NCBI GenBank assembly: GCA_946803715.1
Contig: CAMPET010000251.1
Coordinates: 24,368 to 67,540 of the forward strand
DNA: 43,173 bases
Direction: 5' to 3'
From: Beroe ovata
Lineage: Eukaryota; Ctenophora; Nuda; Beroida; Beroidae
The notes beneath the pieces were generated by a model. That model saw only the letters and a list, made by a program, of their open reading frames with translations, was not told the origin of the DNA and searched no databases. This document shows, piece by piece, positions 32,656 to 43,113 of the stretch. The first letter of the stretch is position 1. Every line of letters starts with the position of its first letter. A program made the position numbers and the translations under genes.

Positions 32656-33057
32656 GAACTGTGGAAAGCAGAGATATGGGATGTGATCAGTTAAATAATA
32701 CGTATTGATTTGGAGCAGATTGCTCATAGCATGTTTTTCATATGCGATTAACAATGAAATGTTGACTAACTGTAACAATAAAATGAGAGTGAATGAATAT
32801 TTCATAACAATTTCATGTCACAAATTATCCAGCGATACTATGAATGGAACTCGGTTTTTGTTCAATGGATTAAGGAGCATGTACGCTTCTCAAAATTGCT
32901 CAAAAATGATCGTAGCAGTAAGCAGATGGAACGGTACAAATAACTGATAGCAAAGATTTGTCACTCTTTTATGTTAATAAAATATTCAGGTCGATCTTAA
33001 ACTTGAAAAGTCAAAGTCTGAAAGAGTTTGTCATCACGGTGGTTGTCGTCATGGTGA
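32656..33057. other. eIF4A3-RING gap
   Basis: 402 bp, AT-rich, without coding signal or GCGCG cluster. It ends in the acceptor directly before the RING start. Confidence 0.5.
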
Positions 33058-34284
33058 CTAAATGAGATCAGCGACGTTCATGGGCATCTCATCAATCTGG
33101 GTGGAGTAGTACTGCTCAATGTCACGGAGAATCCGTACATCATCACTCTTCACAAAGTTGATAGCCACACCCTTCCGTCCGTATCTGCCTGATCTACCTA
33201 TCCTGTGGATGTACAACTCACGATTTGGAGGCAAATCGTAGTTGATGACCAGTGACACGTTCTGCACATCAATGCCACGTGCCCACACGTCTGTGGAGAT
33301 CAGTACTCTGCTCTTACCACTCCTAAACTCCTCCATAATAGCATTCCGTTCCTGCTGAGGCATGTCCCCGTGCATGGAGGACACTGTGAAATTGCTCTCC
33401 CTCATTTTGTCGGTCAGCCAGTCAACTTTGCGCTTGGTGTTGCAGAAGATGACAGCTTGGGTGATGGTGAGCGTGTCGTACAAATCACAGAGTGTGTCAA
33501 ATTTCCACTCTTCACGCTCAACAGCCACAAAGAATTGTTTTATCCCGTCCAGGGTCAACTCATCACGCTTAACTAGAACTCTCACAGGGTCTGTCATGAA
33601 CTTGTTGGTAAGTTCTAGAACATCATGAGGCAGGGTAGCTGATACAAGCACAACTTGAGAAGTGGGGGGCAGGTATCTGTAGACATCATAGATCTGTTCT
33701 TTGAAACCCTTGTTCAACATCTCATCAGCTTCGTCAAGAATGAACATCTTGATGCTCCGAGTCCTGAGATTCCTCCTCTGGATCATGTCAAAAACTCGGC
33801 CAGGAGTGCCCGATACAACATGCTGACCATAATCCAATTTCCTGATATCCTCGCCAATGGAAGTGCCACCAATGCAGGCATGACATTGAACACTCATGTA
33901 ATCTCCCAGAGCAAGCATGACTTTCTGTATCTGGACAGCAAGCTCTCTTGTTGGAGATAGGACGATGACTTGAGGCTCCCTAAGCTGGATATCGACAGAC
34001 TGTAGAGCTGCAATACTGAATGTTGCTGTTTTACCGGTTCCAGACTGGGCTTGTGCAATCACGTCTCTTCCTTTACACATGGGCTTGATAGCACGTTGCT
34101 GGATTGCACTTGGTTTCTCGAAACCATAAGCATATATTCCTCTCATGAGATCCTGCCTTATGCCCATGCCATCGAATGTGCCCAGCACTTCAACACCAGG
34201 GCTTGTTTCAAATGTTGTAGAGTCATTGTCCTCAAGCAGGACTTCTCTTTTATCTGCCATACTCACAACTTGGGATAAATTCAT
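33058..34284 (-). CDS. EIF4A3: eIF4A3 (DDX48), exon-junction-complex DEAD-box RNA helicase (408 aa)
   Basis: Intronless coding frame nearly identical in layout to human eIF4A3 (411 aa). Visible helicase motifs: Q motif ([13 protein letters not shown]), I (AQSGTGKT), Ia (PTRELA), II (DEAD), III (SAT), IV (VIFCNTKRK), V ([10 protein letters not shown]) and VI (HRIGRSGR). The C-terminus [17 protein letters not shown] is diagnostic for eIF4A3 over eIF4A1/2. Role: clamps RNA upstream of exon-exon junctions and acts in splicing and nonsense-mediated decay. Two possible starts, 34284 and 34260 (MADKREV); I took the first ATG after a strong acceptor-like GCTTTTCACAG that ends 12 nt upstream. The TMCO1 stop is only 205 bp upstream, leaving little room for a promoter plus 5' exon. 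Confidence 0.97.
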   Translation of the reverse strand: MNLSQVVSMADKREVLLEDNDSTTFETSPGVEVLGTFDGMGIRQDLMRGIYAYGFEKPSAIQQRAIKPMCKGRDVIAQAQSGTGKTATFSIAALQSVDIQLREPQVIVLSPTRELAVQIQKVMLALGDYMSVQCHACIGGTSIGEDIRKLDYGQHVVSGTPGRVFDMIQRRNLRTRSIKMFILDEADEMLNKGFKEQIYDVYRYLPPTSQVVLVSATLPHDVLELTNKFMTDPVRVLVKRDELTLDGIKQFFVAVEREEWKFDTLCDLYDTLTITQAVIFCNTKRKVDWLTDKMRESNFTVSSMHGDMPQQERNAIMEEFRSGKSRVLISTDVWARGIDVQNVSLVINYDLPPNRELYIHRIGRSGRYGRKGVAINFVKSDDVRILRDIEQYYSTQIDEMPMNVADLI

Positions 34285-34489
34285 GTTAGATAGTAACTGT
34301 GAAAAGCTGGCAAACAAAATAAACTCCCAAATACATCAGTCAATAATGGAACATTACACAGTTGGAAAATATTTCAAATCACACAGTAGATTCACCCAGA
34401 ATAATGTCAATGAACGATACAAACAAAAGATTATTCCCAGTCTCCATAATGTTTTTATCAATCATCTGTTATAGATATTGATAACATCT

Positions 34490-35492
34490 TCAGCTCTGTT
34501 TGAAGCTGGCTGGAGGAGTGAAAATTCCACCAACTTTGCTCACAGCTCGTGAGGGAGCAAAACCGAGCATTTTCTGAACATTCTGAAACAAAAACATCAT
34601 ATCTTTATCTCAAGTTCGAGGAAAGTCAGACCTTATTGACTGAAATAAACAATCACACCACCTCACCTGTCTTATACTCATTGTGCACAGAATATAGAGA
34701 AAGATAAAACTACAGTCAGTATAATCTTCCCCAGCAAGATTTCTATGAGATATCCCTTGGATGAAAGAAATTGGTGTAAAAGGGAGTTTACCAACTACTC
34801 TTCCATCAAATCTGAAAGGTATTAGAAGGTATTGAAAGTAAAAAGTGACTCAAGAATATGCAGTCCTTTGAGTAGAACCAGATATATCCTACATAGATGT
34901 ATAGCTTACATTGAATTGAACATCCCCATGAGTGATGTGAAGATGAATCCAATGACAAACATGGACTGCATTTTAACATAGCTTAAATCTCGCTTTTCAC
35001 TCTTCAACCTCTCCTCTTCCTTTTCTATCTTCTTTTTGTGACCTGGCTGTCTGCTGATATCAGTCACTGTATCTTTCTTCTTGTCCACTAGAGTAGATAG
35101 ACATTCAGATATACAAGATTGATGGAAGTTAATTCATTCACATTTGTTAGGAAAAGAAAATGCACATTCACAATAATTGCAATCAATTTTTCTTATTGTT
35201 ATTTGTAGAATTGAATTGAACTTCAGAAAGTTCAACTGAGATGCTTACATTTTTTAGTTTGCTTTTCAATACTTGCTTTCAGTTTCTTGTATTTTTCTGT
35301 TCTGTATACAAGAATATATGTCACTCCTGAAATGGGATTGAGAACCAGTTCATTTCAAAGTAGGTTAAAACTTGATTTCCAGGCGAGTGATTTTACAATG
35401 ACAGTTCTTAAAATAAGTTCCAGAAACCTACCCTCTGCAAACAATGCAGTGCAGATAGAAATGACAATGATCAGCAAAGTGTCAGCAAACAT
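34490..35492 (-). CDS. TMCO1: TMCO1, ER calcium-load-activated channel / translocon accessory protein (184 aa)
   Basis: Exons 35492-35432, 35326-35249, 35087-34910, 34811-34667, 34582-34490 (555 nt). Aligns end to end with human TMCO1 (188 aa): MFADTLLIIVISICTALFAEG (first membrane segment), YRTEKYKKLKASIEKQTKK (cytosolic coiled coil), SMFVIGFIFTSLMGMFNSIFDG (second segment), VGKLPFTPISFIQGISHRNL, TDCSFIFLYILCTMSIRQ (third segment). Oxa1-superfamily protein of the ER membrane, reported both as a calcium-overload-activated channel and as part of the multipass translocon. The ATG is 6 nt after an acceptor-like TTTTGAGTAG. eIF4A3 follows after 205 bp. Confidence 0.96.
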
Positions 35493-36199
35493 CTCTACCT
35501 ACTCAAAATAAATATACCAATTAGATTCATCTTGTTTGCATTTGGAACCTTATACAACTTCAAGTAGTAGACAACTTCAAGTTGAACTTGTATGAGAGCT
35601 CCAGTGAGGGAAAAGCAAGAAAGACCATGCAGAAAGAGTTAGGAATACTGTGGAAATTCGTAATTAGAATTTGTTCAGTGATTCAATAAAACTAACCCAT
35701 GATATCAATAATAATCAACCATCACCAAAGAAGGATAACTGAACTCATCATACAATCAGAATGATATTTCAAAAGGATGATATTTGACAAATTGTGCGAT
35801 CGCATTGACTGGGATTTTCGCTGTGATCTGAGCAACAGTGTAATCAAATAGTCGCCTAAATTAAATTGCATTGTTGTTAAGCGTTTGATGATAAAAGCAG
35901 GCATGCGCGTCATCTATAACAAAGCGCGGCATCATGCGCGTCGTCAGTCGATCTATTATTGCGCGGCAGCGCGCGTGTCTTGGAGCCAGAAATACGCGCG
36001 CTTCACTCGCGCACAAAAAGAGAAAATATGTCATCGCGCGTTCCTACTACAACATCTCAAATTTAGCAGAGCAATCATAATTCATTTTAGCGAAATCACG
36101 CCTGAATACATATAAACATCCGATCTGTTTTGTTCTCTCATTCAGTCCCAAACGCTTGCTTGACATCAGTGTTTTTCACTGTACGCATCTCAATTTGAG
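35493..36199. other. CYP-TMCO1 gap
   Basis: 707 bp without coding signal. The part nearest TMCO1 is AT-rich; the part at 35900-36040 is a dense GCGCG cluster listed separately. Confidence 0.55.
35900..36040. promoter_or_regulatory. Dense GCGCG cluster upstream of TMCO1
   Basis: About ten GCGC/GCGCG words in 140 bp (CATGCGCGTCATC, AAAGCGCGGC, GCGCGGCAGCGCGCG, ACGCGCGCTTCACTCGCGC, CATCGCGCG), locally CpG-rich within AT-rich surroundings. It resembles a short CpG island and is the best promoter candidate for the unit starting with TMCO1. Function is inferred. Confidence 0.4.
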
Positions 36200-39100
36200 C
36201 TACAGGATCTCCGACAGCCGTAAATGAATCCTTCTTCGAGGGTGCATAGTTATTGACATTTGAGGATCAGGGATACATTCGTTCACAGTTTCAATATCGT
36301 ATCTCCTCAAAACATGGAATATCACCATCTTCAGCTTCATCTGAAATCGAAGAGTAATCACTCATTCATGATGAGATTACATGCACGGAGATTCAATTTA
36401 CACAAAGATTGAATAAAACCTCAACCAAAAGCAGTATTTACCATTGCAAAATGTTTCCCGCTACATTCATGGGGTCCGGTCATGAAGGGAAAGTAGTGAT
36501 ATCTCGGGATATGCCTGAGAGAACACAGATTGAGAGGGTACAACCGTGAACAATCGTCAACAACAAAAATAGAACAATAATCAATAATAGAACACAGATT
36601 TTACTCACTTGGTATCGAGAAATCGTTGAGGAATGAACTCGGTTGGAGATGTCCAGTAGTTGTCATCCCTGCCTGCTGTGTAAGGAGACACCCATACAGT
36701 ACTGCCTGTATAAGTTGGTGAAAAGATAGAAACACGCAACCGAATTATAATATAGATTGATAAAAACTCCATTGATAAAAATTGATAAAACTCCATTCTA
36801 CTTAATATCGATAGATATAAACCCCACTCTACTTAATCTCGATTGATTACAAGACTTTATCTCATACCTCTGGGTATCCGTAGTCCAGCAATGGTGTGAT
36901 CCTTGTGCAGTGTTCTGAGTGTCATTGGAGCACTGGGGTACAGTCTCATAGTCTCCCTTACTGTGGCATCTAGCCGTGGCAGAGAGTTTACTACTGACCA
37001 TGATGCAGGGGTGCTGACACCGTGTATCTCTTCTCCTAACCTGTGTGTCAGTTGATGTCATTAGTGAGTGTGTCAACAGTGGGCGTGTCAACAGTGTGTG
37101 TGTGTCAACAGTGGTCCTAGACTCACCATTGCTTGATGCTTGTGTCATATCCAATGTTAGCTAGCGCATATGTGATAGCATTGGATGTAGTATCCTGACC
37201 TGTAAAGAGTTGATTGGTTAGCAAAGTACCATGAAGTGAGGAGCCGAGTTCGTAAGGGTTACAATGAGAGCAAGATTTCTCCAATCTGAGTCTGCTATAC
37301 CAAATCAACAAGACGTGTATCAATATCAACAGAAAGATTTCTACTCACAAACACATTCACTCTCTCTCTCACACACACACACACAACCTCTCACCAGCAA
37401 ATAACAGGGAGTTTACATCATCAATGATCTCCTCGATATCACTAAACGCCGTGAGGAATTCGTCTGTAAGTGGGGATCCCTCCTCGATGATAAGCCGCGC
37501 GGTGGCGCGCATCTTAGCAATGTTCTCACACGTGGTCCGCTTCACTGCAGTCTTCCTGAACGGCAGCTGGGAGAGGGGAGAAATTGAGATTTACTGTAAT
37601 TGAAAAACCAGTGTCAGTATCTATAGACTATAGTACCGCTGATCAAATGCTTCTACTGGAAAGTTTGATATCGGAGCGCAGGATATCATGAGACTGAACA
37701 GTGTACCTTTCTGGTAGGATCTGCAATCATCTTGAAACACTCGTTTGCCACTTGGGAGGATATGTCAGCTAAGTCAGAGCTGTCAGTCTGATCTTGTGTT
37801 GGTGAGGAACAACCAAACTCCTTGTCGAAAAGACACTGAAAATGTGATGTGTAGACTGTAGATGCGATATCACTTCATTTATAGAGTAACAGTTCAGTTA
37901 GAGTTCCTTGAAGTTTAAACACCCAAAATCCGTTGCTACAACGTAACTTGTCGCAATAAATATAAGCTAAAACTCAGATTTGAACGACGCACTGTCACAG
38001 ATATAACAAATATCAGGTACTTACAGTTCCCATGATATCGGATGATATCTTCTGCACCAATCTGAGCACATCGTGAACATCGATCCTGTTCAGGGTGTGG
38101 TCAAGTGTCGCGACACTGGTCAGTGTCCCGTTAGACAGGTTTGTCAGTGCTCCGTCTAATACACGTGTTATCCGTGATTCATAGGATGCTACACTCCTGT
38201 GCAGGGATGGGGTTACCTAGGTTACACAGAACACCTAGGTTACACAGAACACCTAGGTTACACAGAACACCTAGATTACACACATCACCTAGGTTACACA
38301 CATCACCTAGGTTACACAGAACACCTAGGTTACACACGCGTCACACATCACCTAGGTCACACACGCGTCACACATCACCTAAGTTAAACAGAACACACAT
38401 CACCTAAGTTACATACAACACACACATCACCTAGGTTACACAGAACACCTAGGTTACACACATCACCTAGGTTACACAGAACACACATCACCTAGGTTAC
38501 ACAGAAAACACACATCACCTAGATCACACAGAATTCTCAGTAGTAATGACTATCTCACTTACTTGATGTTTAGAAACTTTCTCAGTATGGTTTTCTTGAT
38601 CCTCCAGGCATCGTTATATGGTGTCAACAGCATCCCGTTATCACCCAATATCCTGGGAGTACAATAGTGATTAGAAGCGTGACATGTGGGAAATGATTCA
38701 TATGACAAATTGAGGATCACCTAGGAAAGCAAACTCGGTTCTACGTAGAAAACGAGACTCACCTGTGACCCATGTAGAACTTCAGCGAGTCTTTGAAGAT
38801 GAACCGAGTGTTTCCAATATCATGCAACACCTGAATGTTTCAAACATGAGTTTCAAACGTCACCTCATAACATACGCATGCAATCGCCACCCAGAGGTGT
38901 TAACACCTCACCGCCTCACTCCAAATGTAACCATCACATCACGGTGATATATATAGTGAGTGGTAATACTACCACCTCACCATCCCCTCACCTTGACAGT
39001 TTCCTCCCCGTACACAATGGGAATGACGTGTTTGTGATAGTGTCTGTACACAAACACAGGACCGTACTCTTTCCCCCAATCTAGCCACACATCAAACATG

Positions 39101-39824
39101 ATCCCGTACCGATCGGAGGATCTCAGCACTTGGGTGAAATACTTCCCGTGGCCGGATATGAGGTCGTGTGCGGGTGGGCCGGGCAAGTGGGCTAGTTTCC
39201 AAGCGGTGTGAAGGAAGGGGAGGAGCACTCGGAGTAGTGCACCCATCAGACATGTGAGAGTGAGGAGAGCAGGGTGGGACTTGGCTGTGCCTGTGAGAGG
39301 GGGTAAATGTACTTGTATATTGTACAATGTACTTTGTACAATGTACAGGGAGAGATAGGGGCAGGGGGGAGGGGTGGGAACAGAGGGGGAGNGGAACAGA
39401 GGGCGAGAGGTGGGAATAGAGGGGAGGGTGTGAACAGAGGGGGAGGGGTGGGAACAGAGGGGGAGAGGTGGGAACAGAGGAAGGGAGGTGGGAACTACAG
39501 GTATGGGGGAGATAAGGAAATGGGGACACGGAGTTAGGTCAAGACTCAAGACTCTTACCTATGATGAAAATAAGACAAGTAGACAGCATCGAACTGAGTG
39601 GTGAAGTGCTGATGTGGTAGAGCTGTTAGAGCAGCTTATAAGAATCCGACGTACAATGTAACCGTAAAAAACAGANGAGGGAGAGGTGGGAATAGAGGGG
39701 GAGAGGTGGGAACAGAGGGGGAGGGGTGGGAACTACCTACAGGTATGGGGGAGATAGGGAAACGGAGACACGGAGTAAGGGCAAGACTCCTACCTATGAT
39801 GAGAATAAGACAAGTAGACAGCAT
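36200..39824 (-). CDS. Cytochrome P450, CYP46/CYP4-like (505 aa), with two alternative first exons
   Basis: First exon 39824-39794 or 39589-39559, then 39290-38992, 38830-38763, 38652-38563, 38196-38025, 37835-37707, 37566-37395, 37199-37127, 37040-36868, 36705-36609, 36514-36442, 36340-36200 (1518 nt). An N-terminal hydrophobic anchor precedes the proline hinge (HLPGPPAHDLISGHG). The I-helix oxygen-activation motif is AGQDTT (320-325), the K-helix is ETMR (374-377), the PERF-like segment is FIPQRF, and the haem loop FMTGPHECSG puts the ligand at C452. All catalytic landmarks are intact, so it should be an active ER monooxygenase; the substrate is unknown. DVWLDWGKEYGP near the N-terminus recalls CYP46. 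Both first exons encode the same residues except one Phe/Leu and share the acceptor-like CACCACTCAG four bases before ATG. Confidence 0.93.
38211..38530. repeat. ~17-bp minisatellite in CYP intron
   Basis: More than fifteen copies of CACCTAGGTTACACAGAA and its CACATCACCTAGGTTACA variant, in the intron between exons 38652-38563 and 38196-38025. Confidence 0.93.
39319..39346. repeat. Short palindromes ATTGTACAAT / TTGTACAATGTACA
   Basis: Perfect 10-bp palindrome followed by a second TTGTACAATGTACA copy in CYP intron 1. Shares its core with 27773-27791 and 42464-42481. Confidence 0.7.
39348..39490. repeat. ~19-bp G-rich minisatellite in CYP intron 1
   Basis: Units of GGTGGGAACAGAGGGGGAGA with an N at 39392. 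Further units occur at 39677-39732 between the duplicated first exons. Confidence 0.9.
39488..39675. repeat. Tandem duplication containing CYP first exon, copy A
   Basis: 188 bp highly similar to 39727-39912, covering GTATGGGGGAGATA, the first coding exon and its upstream flank to GTAAAAAACAGA. Homology stops at an N (39676). Confidence 0.9.
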
Positions 39825-39912
39825 CGAGCTGAGTGGTGAAGTGCTGATGTGGTAGAGCTGTTATAGAGCAGCTTACAAGAATCCGACGTACAATGTAACC
39901 GTAAAAAACAGA
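39727..39912. repeat. Tandem duplication containing CYP first exon, copy B
   Basis: Partner of 39488-39675. It runs on into unique upstream sequence, so this is probably the original promoter-proximal copy. Confidence 0.9.
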
Positions 39913-41507
39913 TAAACGGAACTACGGAAAATATTTCTGAAGTTCTGACAACGCAGGGGAGTTTTAAACATTTCAGTGCGACGGAGATCATCTTCAATTC
40001 TCAGATTGGACTGACACTTGAGGAGGGCTTCTCCAAGAGTCGCATAGTCAATTAGCTAGTGATTGAGACTTCTTGCGATCCTCTGATTTGCGAAGTCCAG
40101 CAAATGAAACAGTTACCAATTAGAGACTAATTACTATACTCTAGTTCAGAAATCAGTCTTCCGAGGAATGACAGAGGAATACGAGAAACTTCAATCAAAA
40201 GCTTATCAAATTTGATTGTGATAAGTAGAGTTCTTAAGTTAATTAAAAACTGAAGATGGTTTAAGTCGCAACTCAAGCTGGAACGTTTTTAACTCCTTGA
40301 CAACAGCTGTTTCACTCAGCAATATTGATCTCTCATGCGACTTATACGATACACTCAATGAACTATTGGCTACCGATCACCTGCCCGACTATTTCAAACG
40401 AAAACTAACTTGTTAAGACGACACACACACACGAATATCCCAGGAGTATGGTTTATTATAGAACAAAGTTTCCACGTGCGCGCGCCACGCATCAGTATCT
40501 CTGCCGAGTATTTCCTTATATATACAAAACGCTGGCGGAGGTCTATTGTCAAGGAGACGCATATTGTTCACATGACAATCGGTAATCAAATCACTTTAAT
40601 AGTGGTGTGGGGAGAGGGGGTTACATTTACCTCATATCCTTGTCATGGGACCACGTCACGACCACTAGCGTCAGATGGGCGCCAGTATTGACCAGGGATT
40701 TGGGAGGGGCTGGGTGGAGCTAGATGTGACATCACTGGATCTAGTATTGATCATGGAGGAGTCTTCTGACAGAACCGAGTATCAGAGTATCTGAGTGTCC
40801 ACTCTATTTATCCCTGAAATACATACGTTATAGTAAGTACTCTGGTGTACGAGGTAAGTATCTACTACCTTGGCGAGCACTGTTAATTACAAAGTTAATG
40901 ACAGTCGGAGTAAAGACTGTTGTATGATGTTTGTAAAACCCATGTCAGAGAAGTGTGATTTTAGTGTTTCACGTAGCTGAAGCATATCATTTATTGATAA
41001 GCATGATTATAGACATGCACAACTCGAGCCAATTTAAACTTCGTCGTATAAACGCACAAATTTACTTGGTTAGCTTGTGTCTAGCTTGTATGTGTAGTCG
41101 TCGCATGATCTACAGTGCTTGTGCTGTGTTTGCAGAGTTTATACCATCTCCAACTTTATTGTTATGATCTACTTTTCTACCTATGTATCAATCTGTGGTT
41201 GTGCCATAATATAACTGACACAACAGTGCATACTGGCTGGTGTTTCCGTTGTATAACCAATGTGGAATATCCCCAACATCACGAGCTATAATACTACCGA
41301 TCATTATTCTAGCCGAGAACAACACATAGCAATAGTATATCTGCTGGGATAAGTGCCCATTATAGACCTCCGCATTAGAGATCAGTTTTGTACAACATAC
41401 ATTGATACCCTGATACACTGTATAGATGAGTGTATATATGTTTGTTGCAACCTCAGCTGAGTGTTATGCCGTCTTTCTTCCACTTAGGGTGAGTGTGTGC
41501 GATTGAT
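39913..41507. other. Divergent intergenic interval between CYP and JPT
   Basis: About 1.6 kb with no supported coding segment. It contains a GTGCGCGCGCCACGC word near 40477-40491 and a TATATATA stretch near 40516-40523. Promoters of both flanking genes probably lie here. Confidence 0.5.
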
Positions 41508-42042
41508 ATGGCCGCCATGAGAATGTCAATGGACGAGGAACCTGGCCAGCGGGGCTTCGGGAAAAAGAGAGGAACTTCCGTCAAGTGAGTTTGACAGTGT
41601 TGCCATGGTAACAGCATGTGTTGTCACGGTAACCGGATAACAGCGTTGTTACAGTTGTCGTCACCAGGGTAACGCACAGTCCGGGCGGTGACTGCTCAAT
41701 CAATATCTTCCACCCTGACTCAGATACAGCACCAATACCTAACAAGCCCGTCCTGTCAGAATATCAGGTTAGTACAGCAACACGAGTATTGTAATGGATC
41801 CACGGACGACAACATTGATAAGTGTGTGTTATCCACAGGCAAAACGAAATGAATCCCACGTTTTCGACAACTCTCCCCCAACTACTCCTTCGTCAAACAA
41901 GACAGTTGCTCCTCCATCATCAACAGCAGCTCCTAAGTCAGGAGCAGGTGCAGAACCGTCTAATTTCTATGACGTCACCTATCGGCCATCAACAAAAGTG
42001 GTCAACCCCCCTGGGGGAGCATCCAGTATCAGTTTTGGGTAA
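41508..42042 (+). CDS. JPT/HN1-like Jupiter microtubule-associated homologue (126 aa)
   Basis: Exons 41508-41584, 41668-41767, 41839-42042 (381 nt). The two family signatures are present: an N-terminal SPGGDCSINIF, matching the PPGGxSNFSLGF block of human HN1/JPT1, and the C-terminal NPPGGASSISFG, matching NPPGGKSSLVLG. The middle is Pro/Ser/Thr/Ala-rich and disordered, as in the family. Small cytoplasmic/nuclear protein implicated in microtubule association and cell growth. The ATG is 20 nt after a strong acceptor-like TTTCTTCCACTTAG ending at 41487. LITAF follows 711 bp downstream on the same strand. Confidence 0.88.
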
Positions 42043-42753
42043 TCGGCAACGTAACTCATAACTGAGTTTCCAGTACACTTCATGGATAACAACTATAGTA
42101 ACATGTAGGTGCTGATGCTTCATTACATGTACTGAGTACAATTTGTCAGGTACATCCACAAACAACAACATATTCAGCGTTCCTTTGCATTCCATAGTAT
42201 TTCAGCAGAAGTAGCACAGCCTGAGTTGTTGTTTTTGTTATGCTCATTGTCTTCCTATGGATTACTAATTGTGAAGGAGAAGCATGCATAAAATCATGTA
42301 TATGTAATATGTATAAAAACAATGTCCACTGTCCATATTTTCTATACAAGAATTGTTTCAATTCTTTCTACTCCTTCAATGTTTACTCCTCCAGCTTACA
42401 CAAAACTTTGAATCCTGATAATAATGACAACACATTTAAAAGCAGTAAAAAGCATATACATAGCTTGTACAATGTACATTGTGTGTAATTGAACAATTAC
42501 CTGGTGATCATACCAAGTAAAGAGAAGTCTACTATCTATGAGAAGTCTATTATTGGCTTTCCTCAATGGACATAAGTTAATGTTGCATTGTTGCAAACTA
42601 TTGTAATGAATTCATTTGTAGAAATCATGTGCCTACAAGTTAATTCCACTCATGGTTGATTTTTAAATGAATTCAAGATAAGTGTTTTGATGTCATGACA
42701 TCATAGTGAATGTATCTTAAATCTCACCATTAACCTTAGATTCAGGGATTAAA
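42043..42753. other. JPT-LITAF gap
   Basis: 711 bp, AT-rich, without coding signal. Contains the palindromic word CTTGTACAATGTACATTGT at 42463-42481, shared with the AKAP17A-NASP gap. Confidence 0.5.
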
Positions 42754-43113
42754 ATGACTAATGAGAATCATCAAGCACCCCCACCACCTTATCCACCTGT
42801 TGAACAGGTCACTTATCTACCACAGAATCAATATCCTCCTCAACAAATGAATCATCCGCCTCAAACTATCATTGTTGCCCAGCAATTTGTGCCAACAAGA
42901 TATCCACAGAATATGGTATGTCCTTCATGCCATACACAGATCCAGACTGCAGTGGAGAATGAGAATGGTTCGTTGGTCTGGTTGCTATGTTGTGCGCTAT
43001 TCTTTGTTACAGGCATCTGCTGTTTTATACCTTTCATGATAGACTCAACAAAAGATGCAATTCATAAATGTCCCTCTTGCAAAGCCTTTATTGGGCGTAA
43101 AAATGCAATTTAG
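42754..43113 (+). CDS. LITAF-domain (SIMPLE/CDIP1-like) membrane protein (119 aa)
   Basis: Single coding exon. A Pro/Tyr/Gln-rich N-terminus contains PPPY (WW-domain / NEDD4-type docking). The LITAF domain has the two zinc-binding knuckles CPSC (start) and HKCPSC (end), bracketing a hydrophobic membrane-embedded segment (LVWLLCCALFFVTGICCFIPFMI). Family members are monotopic proteins of late endosomes/lysosomes acting in trafficking and degradation of membrane cargo. The ATG lies 8 nt after an acceptor-like AGATTCAG. Length is typical of short LITAF paralogues. Which vertebrate member it matches cannot be decided. Confidence 0.93.
   Translation: MTNENHQAPPPPYPPVEQVTYLPQNQYPPQQMNHPPQTIIVAQQFVPTRYPQNMVCPSCHTQIQTAVENENGSLVWLLCCALFFVTGICCFIPFMIDSTKDAIHKCPSCKAFIGRKNAI

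Noticed and set aside
38211-38530. Regular direct repeats that could suggest a CRISPR array
   Set aside because: Units are contiguous with no unique spacers, lie in an intron of an animal P450, and vary by point changes: a minisatellite.
40410-40691. 93-codon plus-strand frame in the CYP/JPT interval
   Set aside because: No recognisable domain, no splice partner in phase, mixed composition; treated as chance.
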